Part shown: piece after piece, positions 48,220 through 58,298 of the stretch
Numbering within the stretch: the stretch's first letter is position 1
Layout of the letters: each line of letters starts with the position of its first letter
Assembly: GCA_036186865.1 (NCBI GenBank)
Contig: AP025040.1
Coordinates: 17,393,669 to 17,457,668, forward strand
Reading direction: 5' to 3'
Length of the DNA stretch: 64,000 bases
From: Eustoma russellianum
Taxonomy: Eukaryota > Streptophyta > Magnoliopsida > Gentianales > Gentianaceae
Notes under the pieces: generated by a model
The model's input: the letters and a program-made list of their open reading frames with translations, nothing else
What the model was told of the DNA's origin: nothing
The model's database searches: none
Position numbers and translations under genes: made by a program

Positions 48220-48251
48220 TAATTTCTCTGGTTCTGATTAACCACGCGTTA
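46931..48251. other. Intergenic with SINE-like end and microsatellite
   Basis: Around 47385-47450, ATCCCACTATAGGCAGGAGC and a (TTG)n stretch look like a SINE/RTE 3' end. 47574-47940 has overlapping open frames on both strands but no recognised product. (CA)n then (TA)n lie at 48146-48220. Confidence 0.5.
48146..48220. repeat. (CA)n-(TA)n compound microsatellite
   Basis: CA repeats with one AAA interruption, then TA repeats, 36 bases before Cop-3. Confidence 0.95.
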
Positions 48252-48256
48252 AAGTT

Positions 48257-48463
48257 TGTTGAAGTAGGTTCCAATTGGCATGGCGAAGCTCACAATGATA
48301 GTGGACATTATGTTGAACAAGCACTACCTAGTTGAACTAATATAGTAGGGTCCATCTGCGTGGGATTAATATTGAGATTAAAGGCTCAGATTGTGCATTG
48401 AATGGAGTGGCGTGTGGGATCAAGAAGCTGTAGTTGGTTGAAGTGGTTGGAAGGCGCAGGAAG
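48257..48463 (+). repeat. Cop-3 5' LTR, first part
   Basis: Matches 54062-54268 of the 3' LTR closely. Ends with GGAAG, the target duplication of the inserted solo LTR. Confidence 0.92.
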
Positions 48464-51400
48464 TGTAGAGAAAAAGGGGTTTGAGTGATTTTCAAATACA
48501 TGATTTAAATGTGCACAAAAATGAGCATAAGATAAAACGTGCGTGATATAAACAATCGTGTGCATGATATTGCTTAGTACTTGCCTTATTTAGCTCATAT
48601 ATAATGTTGTCGTGCTAACGAGCCATGAAGCGTTAAAGCTTACATCATATGGCAAACATTTGTTGTGTTTATACTATTTTCAGGTGCCACCATTAATGAA
48701 CTAAACTAGTTCATTAAGTGAAGTATTTAGTTTATTAAACTAAGTAGTTCATTAAAGGAAGCCACATTTGGAAAAGGCACAAAGGCAACAAAGCTAAGGA
48801 AGGAAAGTTTTCTCCTCCTCCCCTCTTTAATGTGTACACGCCATATACATATATATTGCATATATTTTCAGATTTTTTGAAAAAGGCACATACACATGTA
48901 TTCCAACGTACTACCGACACGTTATATATTTTACGTACGTACGTTAACGTCACACCACTATACTTAACTCATATTTATGAGTATATTCAGGTCTTATATC
49001 ATATGATATAAGTCATGGCGATGAAAAATTAAATACGACACGATAAAAGATTCTACATCAAAAATTGTCATATCGGGCGAATACCGAAACTTCGCCAACG
49101 TGTCACGTACTTGCCATAAATAAATGGCCAGCCCCTATACTTCAAAAATTGATAAAAATTTCGTGCACATGACGGTATATTCAGCCAAAAATACTTTCCA
49201 TGTTGGCACACACAAATCACCCCACATTAAGGCCAAAATGTGAAGATTCCAAGTTTAATTTTGTCACATGTTAATGGTACCACTTTAGACCAGCCAAGTG
49301 CTGAGATTTAAAGTATATATTATATATATTATGTATAGCATAATATATATAACATGTGCAAAAGTTGAAATTTAAATTAGAGAAAAATCGGGTAATCGAT
49401 AAATATCGAAAATTCGGTTTTCTACGCACACAACACATGGAACGTTTTTGGTACATCATGTGACATGTATCTAGACACTTTTTACATACGATATACATCT
49501 TAAAGTGTTCTAGAAAATTAAATTAAGGGCTGATTGGAATATAACATGTGTGTATTATTAAATGTGCATTATTTTACAAAGTTAGCAAAAATAAATTTCA
49601 GCACATGAACATACATATCCGACGCCACCTACAGCTGAGATGGAGCCTATTTGGAGCCTTGTTGGCATATTGATTGGTCAAGGATCAATCATACAATGTT
49701 GGTGAATTAAAGAGAGAAGCTACAAATGTTAAGAATTCAAAATTTGTCTCTCTTATATCACATGCTGAAAATTTCAGCATGCTAAACAAGCTGGCCGATT
49801 TTTGAGACATTTATGTGATATATTTTATCATCTTTTATTGTGTGATTGATTGGAAGAAGACATAGAAATTATTTGAATATTATTTAAATTAATAAAGTGT
49901 GATATTTTATACATCACACATGCTGAAAATTTCTCAGCATGTGTGAGACATAAGGTGGCCGAATATATGAGCTTAAAAGTGTCCATATTCATTTCTCATG
50001 TGATAGGAATAATTACCATCAATTGGTGATTCATTTTTTAAAGAAAAATCAAAGTAAATTTGGCATTATTTTGAATGAAATGGAATGTGTCAAATGCTGA
50101 AAATTCAGCATGGCAATATCACTTGATGGCCGAAATTTTGCTTAAGGAAGGAAGAATTTTGTGTCTTGCAATTTATGTGATATATCTTATGATTTATGGA
50201 AATTATTTTGTGATGATTTTGGCACATGTTTTGAGTGATATATTCAGATTTTCCAAGTCATCAAATGATGACACCATCCAACCAATCTTGAAGTGCCAAG
50301 TAAGCAAAGCTTAAATGATCATCCAATAAGAAGATGCCAAGTAAGCAAGACCTTGTCACAATGATGTCTTACATTCTCCCAAGGACTTAGAAGATAATTT
50401 TCAAGAGGGAGACTACACTCTAGGGGGGCGGCCAAAAACAAATTAAAAGGAGAGAAAGAAGAGCAAAACAAGAACAAGAACAAGAGTTGCAAGTTCAAGG
50501 ATCAAAAGTGTTCTAGCCTTCTTCTTCTACATTCTCTTTCTTTCTTTCTTCTTGTAAGCCTATTGTATTCACATCTTTCAATCTTGAATAGGCTTGATAT
50601 AGACCACCACATATTCCATATCTTTGTAAAAGATTGATCAAGGTGTGATCAATCTTCATTCTTGCTAGGTGCTGGTGTTCGTGCGAATTGTATTGAACAT
50701 ACAAGGTTTGTAAAGGGTTAGAGTTGGTGTGTAACTCCATCAACCCTGTGGTAAGGTGTTTTTGAGTTGTGTGATTAGTGTGAACCAAGGAAGGTGTTCC
50801 TTGAATACTGGAGTAGGTTGTTGATGACCGAACCAGTATAAAATTCTTGGTGTCATTTACTTTCAGCACTGATTTTCTGTTTCAGCACTGTTTACTGTTT
50901 TTAATCACGTTCGTAAAAATAGTAAACAAATTTCAAAAATCACAAAACTTTCAGAAAATATAACCACACGTTTTAGGGTTCTTTTGGCGCAAGTTTCAAC
51001 CCTTTTGGACAAGTATAAGTCATTCAAACGTCAAAAGTTCTGAGACTAGTGCAGTCTAATTTTCAGGCTTGCAAAGGTTGAGACTTTGATCGTATTTGAC
51101 TAACTTCCCAAAAGAATTTTTCAAAACTGTTTTAAACCATTTAAATATAACATATAAGGGGTTAATGGTTAAATTTTCAGAGCATTTGGAGTTTTGTACA
51201 AATAGGAATTAATTTTTCAAATCAGTGTATCGGTTCTGGCAGATTTGCGCAATCTGACCACCAACGATTTTTCAAGGGGTTAGAGGTTGAATTTTAATCT
51301 GAAATTTTAGGAGATACTTATAATATCTGAATCTAAGTTTTCTCCAAATTTCAGAATTTTTGAAGGCCTGAAACCTAGTTTTCAAAACGTTTTAAAACTG

Positions 51401-51524
51401 GTCCTGAAAACAGAAACTGTTTTCAGAAGTTGGATTTTTGGTTCAGACTAATTTTAAAAACCACATTTTCCGCACCCACTATTCAACCCCCCCTCCCTTC
51501 TAGTGGTGCCTTGCAGATCCTACA
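48464..51524 (+). mobile_element. Sirevirus solo LTR (3061 bp)
   Basis: Starts TGTAGAGAAAAAGGGG, ends GATCCTACA and is bracketed by GGAAG at 48459-48463 and 51525-51529. No internal sequence, so it is the product of recombination between the two LTRs of an element like Sire-1. It retains the palindrome triplet (49761-50111), the ACGT block (about 48930-49015) and the TGATCAATCTT hairpin (50630-50656). Confidence 0.95.
49761..50111. repeat. Triplet palindrome array in LTR (solo LTR)
   Basis: Palindromes with core ATGCTGAAAATTTCAGCAT are centred at about 49771, 49930 and 50103, so spacing is 159 and 173, the same as in the other LTRs. Confidence 0.85.
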
Positions 51525-51529
51525 GGAAG

Positions 51530-51814
51530 GACGTTGAAGAAGGATTGGCACACGGAAGAATTTAAAAGAAGATGAAATTACTATTTTGTCCTTTTATGTA
51601 ATATGTACAGTTGGATTAGTAAGGGTAGTAAAGTAATTTTGCATTCTTCTTCTTCTTTCTATGCTATGTATAAGCCGGGTTGCAGTTGCAACCCGGATCA
51701 GACGGTTACATATTATTCATCAAATTCTTCCTCCTCCATTGCTCTCGTTCTCTAGTCTCAATTGCAACTGTGTTCTTCGATTTGCTTCTTTGATTGCTAG
51801 TTTAATTTTTGTCA
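51530..51814 (+). repeat. Cop-3 5' LTR, second part
   Basis: Continues the LTR after the solo LTR insertion and ends TTTTTGTCA. Together with 48257-48463 gives about 492 bp, like the 3' LTR. Confidence 0.92.
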
Positions 51815-51826
51815 TGGTATCAGAGC
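51815..51826 (+). promoter_or_regulatory. Primer-binding site of Cop-3
   Basis: TGGTATCAGAGC directly after the 5' LTR, complementary to the 3' end of initiator tRNA-Met. Confidence 0.93.
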
Positions 51827-51910
51827 CTCTAGTGCTATGATCAGCCTATTTTTTGAGAGTATTGTGATTGAAGTTTATTCTGTATTCTGTTATTTTTTTG
51901 GATTTTGATT

Positions 51911-54061
51911 ATGATGGCTTCACCGAGTAACAATTGTGCTACATCTGTGGATAGTCAGTCGCAGAACATGATATTTGAAACGAGAATTCATTGCAAAATC
52001 CTTACTATTTGCATCCTGGTGATAGTCCTGCAACTGTGTTGGCTCAACCTCTTTTAAATGCTCATAAATTTCATACCTGGAGCCGTACTTTCAGAATGGC
52101 ATTGCTGATGAAGAACAAGATTGGCTTCATGGGCGGTACAATCCCCAAACCTCTAGAATTAGATCCTCAGTATCTTGTATGGAGGCAAGTAAATTCTATG
52201 GTTCAATCTTGGATAATGAATTTAGTTTCTGCATCTATTGTACAAAGTATCATATGGTATGATAGTGTTGTTGATATGTGGAATGATTTGGTTATGAGAT
52301 ATGATAGGACAGATCCTTTCAGGTTATTTGAATTGCTAGAAAAATTTTATTACATTAAACAAGATGTTATGTCTGTAACTGATTACTTTACTAAAACGAA
52401 GGTTGTATGGGAGGAACTTATGGTTTTGAGACCTGTACCCGTGTGTAACTTTAGAGGTTGCAGGTATAATGTAACCACAAAAATGAAAAGATACGTTGAG
52501 AGTGACTATGTCATCAAGTTTGTGAAGGGACTTAATGATAATTTTGATCCAGTTAAGTCTCAAGTATTTGTAATGACACCTCTACCTGATATTAATACTG
52601 CTTTTTCTATGGCCTTGAAATTTGAGAGAAAAATAATGTCTGATTCCCGGTTAGTCTCTCTTGATGGTAATACTACACTTATGAATGAAGTGGAGAGCTC
52701 AGAAGATATGGCTTCTAATGTGTATGTAAAGAAGCAGCAGGCTGGTATTGGTTATGGTGACACATTTTCTCCAATGGCTAAGATGACCACTATTAGACTT
52801 TTGCTGGCCTTAGCTTCTATCAGACAGTGGCATGTTCATCAGTTTGATGTCAACAATGCCTTCCTACATGGAGATTTACATCAGGAGATCTACATGACAT
52901 TGCCTGAAGGTGTGTCATCTCTTGCTCCTGGCACAGTTTGCAAACTTACAAAGTCCCTTTATGGCTTGAAACAAGCCACTAGACAATGGAATTAGAAACT
53001 CACTCAGTTTCTGTTCTTTAATGGCTACAAACAATCTAAAAATGACTACACCATGTTCATTAAAAAGACTACAAATGCATTCCTTGTCCTCCTAGTGTAT
53101 GCTGATGACATCCTTGTAGCTAGTAATTCACTCCCTGCCATTCAGAGACTCAAGACCACCTTGCATCAGGCATTCAAAATTACAGACTTAGGACCTCTTA
53201 AATACTTCCTAGGCTTAGAAGTTGCCAGGTTCAGGGGGATTGTACAGTGTCAAAGAAAGTATATATTGGAGTTGCTTTAAGAAACTGGAACCCTGGCTTC
53301 TAAGCCTGCTAAGAGCCATATAGAGCAAAATTTAAGGGTAGCACATAATGATTCAGATCTGGTAGATGATGTGTCAGGTTACAGGAGAATGATTGGGAAG
53401 CTACTGTATCTAACTATCACTAGGCCAGACACATATGCAGTACAACAACTTAGCCAATTTCTTGATGTTCCTACCACTATACACCTCAAGGCTGCTCAGA
53501 GAGTGTTAAGATATCTGAAGGGTACACCAGGACAAGGTCTGTTATATCCCAGCGCAGGTGATTTGAAGCTTACAAGTTTTTCAGACTTAGACTAGGTAGA
53601 TTGTTCTGAAAGCAGGAAGTCTGTAATGGGATACTGCATATTATTTGGGAATTCTTTGATATCTTAGAAGGCAAAGAAACAAACTATAGTTTCAGGTCCT
53701 CATCAGAGGCTGAATATAGAGCTCTTGCCTCAACAACGTCTGAGGTGCAATGGATTCTCTATATGCTAAAGGAATTGAAAGTTGAACATGGTGAACCAGT
53801 TGATATATTTTGTGACAATAGGAGTGCCATTTACATTGTTGAAAACACAGTGTTTCATGAGAGAACCAAACATATTGAAATTGATTGTCACATTGTAAGA
53901 GACAAATATCAAGAAGGCATTGTTAAACCTGTGCCCATTAATACTCGGTTGCAACTTGCTGACATCTTTACAAAAGCGGTGGATTCTCATAGATTGTGCA
54001 TCCTGACTGAGGCTTTGGAAGTCTGTAACCTATTTGCTCAGCCAGGATTGGAGGGGGGAGA
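51911..54061 (+). pseudogene. Cop-3 gag-RT-RNase H fusion
   Basis: ATG at 51911 (MMASPSNN); a frameshift near 51980 leads to the 334-codon frame 51991-52995. Residues to about 52735 are copia gag (NPYYLHPGDSP, FHTWSRTFRMALL, FVKGLNDNFD). At about 52735-52740 gag stops just where its zinc knuckle would start and the reverse transcriptase begins in the same frame (GYGDTFSPMAKMTTIRLLLA, QFDVNNAFLHGDL, SLYGLKQATRQW). A TAG at 52993-52995 interrupts; the RT goes on at 53053-53280 with YADD (53098-53109), then RNase H (VLRYLKGTPGQGLL, FCDNRSAIYI, LADIFTKAV). The deletion removed roughly the knuckle, protease and integrase. This looks like a nonautonomous derivative. Confidence 0.88.
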
Positions 54062-54557
54062 TGTTGAAGGAGGTTCCAATTGGCATGTCGAAGCTCAGAA
54101 TGACAGTGGACATTATGTTGAACAAGCACTACCTAGTTGAACTAATGCAGTAGGGTCCATCTACGTGGGATTAATATTGAGATTAAAGGCTCAGATTGTG
54201 CGCTGAATAGAGTGGCGTGTGGGATCAAGAAGCTGCAGTTGGTTGAAGTGGTTGGAAGGTGCATGAAGGAGGTTGAAGAAGGATTGGCATGCGGAATAAT
54301 TTAAAAGAAGATGAAATTACTATTTTGCCCTTTTTCTGTAATATGTACTGTTGGATTAGTAAGGATAGTAAAGTAATTTTGCATTCTTCTTCTTCTTTCT
54401 GCGCTATGTATAAGCCGGGTTGCAGCTGCCACCCGGATCAGACGGTTACAGATTTTTTTTTACCAAATTCCTCCTCCTCCATTGCTCTCGTTCTCTATTC
54501 TCAATTGCAACTGTGTTCTTCGATTTGCTTCTTTGATTGCTAGTTTAATTTTTGTCA
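54062..54557 (+). repeat. Cop-3 3' LTR (496 bp)
   Basis: Follows the polypurine tract directly and ends at the AAGTT target duplication. Includes the TATAAGCCGGGTTGCAGCTG stretch, also in the 5' LTR, near the probable transcription start. Confidence 0.92.
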
Positions 54558-54562
54558 AAGTT

Positions 54563-57017
54563 TGGGTTTTAATTGTTTTTTCTGATTTGTTTTGTGATAT
54601 ACATTTGTAAAAAAAAAGAATTTTTTTAGCATGCTACAATTTTATTTTCCTTAAATAATAATTTGGCTCAAAAAACGTTTTCAGTTTAAACTTAACTTTG
54701 ATAACTATATAGTTTACCACTTAACCACTAAACTTAAGTGTCCAAACTATTCTCTTTGTTTTGAGTGATCAAAGCTCATTTACTTGCATATTATTATATC
54801 TTACTTCAACGACTCAGCCATTTCCGCAATAGATACTTTTCGAGAGAGGGTGATTCCTTCTACTTCTCACTATGTGCTTATCCACCCCTCTTGAAACACA
54901 CCGCATTCAAGGGATAAATGCTCAAAAACACACATACATATATGTATATATATACATATAGAATAAAATAAGTCTTCAAGGCTCTAAATGGACTCAAATG
55001 GAAGAGTCTATTTAAGAAAGAGAAGATTAAATATTAAAGACATCTCAATTACTTTCTACGTTCTAGAAATATTATAATAGTTGATTTGTCAATCTGACAT
55101 AACTTACAATATGCTAACAAGACAACCCTGCAATATTTTTAGAACAATGGGATTATAAGTTTATTTCTCTCTAGTCTCATCTTTCTATCTGACTTCACTA
55201 GAAAAACTAGAGCAGAAATTATATAGCTCTAGTATTAGCCTTTGTTCCATAGGGAGTTTGCAATCTTCACGAATGAAACTTATTTTCATAACCCACAATA
55301 CATATGATTTTTCATTCCAAGAAATGTCATCTATCTCTATCTCAAAAACTAATATATATTAGGTTAAGCTATATAGTAGAGCTTGTTGAGCAAGAGACAA
55401 GTTGAAAAGTTTTAAACTCATTGTTAGAAGTTTTAAACTCAAGATTTTCCAACGATAAAAATAATTGAAAAATAATGGTGCAGAGCTTAGCTTTGTTTGA
55501 TTGTTAAATCATTAAATCGTAACAAAGTCTAAAGATTTACTAGAACGGATTCAAAAAAATAACTACCTAAATTTAATGTATATAACTATTTCTTATGAAA
55601 ATATAAGAAAGCCATATATATAAGCAGATGTAGTTATTATATACAGAGAGTAGTTATCGAGGAAATACCTCCACCAAGTAAATTAGAAGGAAATGATAAG
55701 AGAGCCTTGAAGGAGATTGATGGCTTTGATGAGGAGCACAGTAAACATACTGAGCTAAATGAGAAAGCGTTTGAAAATTTACATGATCCCCTCATAATAA
55801 ACAACCTGTTGAAGCGGCTGAATGCTTGACCTCTAGGATTAACGTTATAATAGAATTCCATGAATTCAAATCAGGTTAGAGACTCAAAGTTTGAAAGTGT
55901 GCATTAGGTTTCTGCGTTTGTATATGATCCGAAAAAGGACTGGATTGTTTTCCAATCTGATGTACGCATCTTTACACTACATTTTGTGTAAAAAGTTTTT
56001 TTTTTCTACGAGTGAAGGTTACGAGGCTATCTTAAAATATAGCCGGTATAATCTCTCTTGTGCCTACTCCAAAATCTGATGCGTACTTAAAACCAACGTA
56101 AAAGCACATATTTTGAGCAAATTAACATTATTTATTTAAGTTAGGGGAGTATATTCTTCACCAAATAAAGAGATATAACTGTTCTAGAAGAAAGGTTAAA
56201 AAAAGGCTGATGTCATTATATATATAGTAAAACAAGTGTATAAGAAGGCAAATGAAGCCAATTTGAAGAAGCTATTCAAGAAAAATAAGGCTCTATGTTG
56301 AGAATATGACTACTATCAAAGTTTCCTCTACTCTCCTATTGCTCTCTGGCTTTGTAAACACAACCAGATACTACGTAGATTGTATAGCATATGTATTTGA
56401 CCTTATATTACTTGAGAGCTTCTATTCACAGGTGTATCTTATTATATTGTTAATAATACTTATGAACGTTACTTTGAGACATGTCATCTATCTTCCCCTC
56501 AAAAGCAAGATATATTTGGTTCTGTTTTTTTATATAGCTTTTTGAAGAAATATAAAAATTAAGTTAAAATGCTTTAGACCCTTGAGCATATCAGAAGAAG
56601 TACTTGATATTCGATTAAGCTCTTGCTGAATATCCTTACTAGAAGTTGTAAGTAGATCATGTTGAAGAAAAATGAAGAATCAAATAGAAAAGCATTCAAC
56701 TCTTTTTCATAGTTCTAGTTGTTAAACTTGTTGCCCTAATTGCTACTTTTGTTGTTCTTGAATCTTATTAAAGGGAGTGATGCAAATCAGTCAAGCAGCT
56801 TATGAGCTCATGCTTGACTCGTAGTATGGTTCACTCAAGAAAGAAAGCGAGGTTAAGTCAAACTCGAACGTCGTATTAAAGAAATCGAGGTGAACTTAAA
56901 TATTTTATGGCTTGATTCAAATGCTTATGGAGCATGATTGAATTTTTAATATAAAAATATGAATCCATTTTTGTCTATAATATTAATTATGGAGTTGATT
57001 ACGTATATAGTTAAATA
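54563..57017. other. Intergenic, decayed
   Basis: AT-rich; a short TATATG microsatellite at about 54930-54962, one gag remnant (55628-55832) and no intact gene. A hydrophobic 79-codon frame at 56306-56545 has no recognised family. Confidence 0.5.
55628..55832 (+). pseudogene. Copia gag remnant
   Basis: Frame reads CSYYIQRVVIEEIPPPSKL and then KRALKEIDGFDEEHS, closely matching the CSYDIWRVVVEEY part of the remnant at 45907-45950. The rest of the element is not recognisable. Confidence 0.55.
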
Positions 57018-58298
57018 TGTTAGGTCCCTTAGAACACACTAGAAGAGGGGATTGAAGAGTGTGTTCACTAAGTATGTATTTCTTGGATATTTTTCGTTTT
57101 TGAGTGCAACCAATACTTGGATGTGTTCTTGAAAAGAATAAAACTCTGCGGAAGCGTAAAGAACACAAGGATGTATAGAGGTTTAAGTCAAATGACTCTA
57201 CTCCTCTACCTTCTTGATTTTTTACAAGAAGGATTTTGAATGGAGGGTTGTTATTTCTATGGGGGAAACAACAATCAAAACAAAATCTACAACAATGGAA
57301 AAACTAGGCAACACGCCTAGAGCACAACCAAAAAAACTAATCCCTTGAAGTCTAGCCTCCAAAGAACTTCTTTGCCCTCAAAGAATTCTTGTAAGGAGTA
57401 TAGTGCACCACCACACTATCAACTAACCCTCCAAGGTTTAGATTTGTCAAACAAGAAGCACCCTAGCTTCTTGACCAACAATCTACATAGCCTCTCACAA
57501 TATTCACTCACTAAGAAGAAGACCCTTCTTCTTCCTTTACAACACAACTCTCAACAATAAAGTAAAATATACAAGATTACAACTATTTTGAGAGCTTGAA
57601 AACTTGAGAGAAACTTGAGAGCTTGAATGGTAGAAAGTTGAGGAAGAAGAGATGAAACCCTTGTTTTATCTCACTTTGAATTTCCTGCCGTTTGAAATCT
57701 CTGCACAACCAATAATGGGCTTTGTCTTCTTGTGATGGCAATGTCCTCATCATTAGAGATCTTCTCTTGAATGGTTGCAAGCTTCTTGGAGAAGCTTCCT
57801 GTTGAAAGCTTAAAGAGGAAAGATCACTCCTTCAAGGATGAGAGAGAACCTGTGAAATAGCACTAAAAGAGAGGGTACAAATGTCAAGTAAGCATTAGAA
57901 AACAAGACATAAGACATTTGTGACGTTGGTCACATGAAGCGCCTTATCAGTTTAATGAACAGGTGTTCAATATGACATGGAGCGCTTTATATGAAATTGA
58001 ACAGGCATTCGATGTCACATAAAGCGCCTTATGTGGGCAGTTGAATGCGTTCGAAGTCACATGAAGTGCCTAATCTCAGCCTTCATGCTTGTTCGAAGTG
58101 GTTCTGACTTTTATCAAAAAGTTGCTTGATGTACGTGCCCATTTTGGGGAGGAAAGTACTTCTGACTCTATGGTACATATGAAGCGCCTAATGTAGGCGT
58201 TCGAAGTGTACTGGAATTTAACCACAACACACGAAGCACCTAATGTAGGCATTTGAAGTGTACTGAAATTCAATCCACAACACACGAAGCGCCTTATG
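57018..58298 (-). repeat. Partial LTR of another copia-type element, cut by Sire-3
   Basis: Starts TGTTAGGTCCCTTAGAACAC and continues with CACTAGAAGAGGGG, the pattern seen at the outer edge of long copia LTRs read from their 3' end. No ORF of note. It breaks at 58298 where Sire-3 begins. The orientation is inferred. Contains the hairpin array 57925-58298. Confidence 0.55.
57925..58298. repeat. Hairpin-module array, second LTR family
   Basis: Six to eight units with ACATGAAGCGCCTTAT..., GCGCCTAATGTAGGCG and TTCGAAGTG, the reverse complement form of the Cop-2 modules at 35275-35475. The neighbouring LTR sequence is not shared with Cop-2. Confidence 0.7.

Larger units (their letters stand above)
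48257..54557 (+). mobile_element. Cop-3: Ty1/copia internal-deletion derivative
   Basis: Flanked by the 5-bp target duplication AAGTT (48252-48256 and 54558-54562). The 496-bp LTRs run TGTTGAAG...TTTGTCA; the 5' LTR is split by a solo LTR. The primer-binding site, a gag segment fused to reverse transcriptase, RNase H and the polypurine tract GGAGGGGGGAGA (about 54050-54061) are in place. The CCHC knuckle, protease and integrase are missing, so the element depended on a partner for integration. Confidence 0.92.

Noticed and set aside
51815..51826. Possible tRNA gene at TGGTATCAGAGC sites
   Set aside because: These are primer-binding sites complementary to a tRNA end; no cloverleaf surrounds them. 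The A/B boxes elsewhere belong to SINE-like units.
56306..56545. Hydrophobic 79-codon frame
   Set aside because: AT-rich DNA gives Leu/Ile/Phe-rich frames by chance; no family match, no context.
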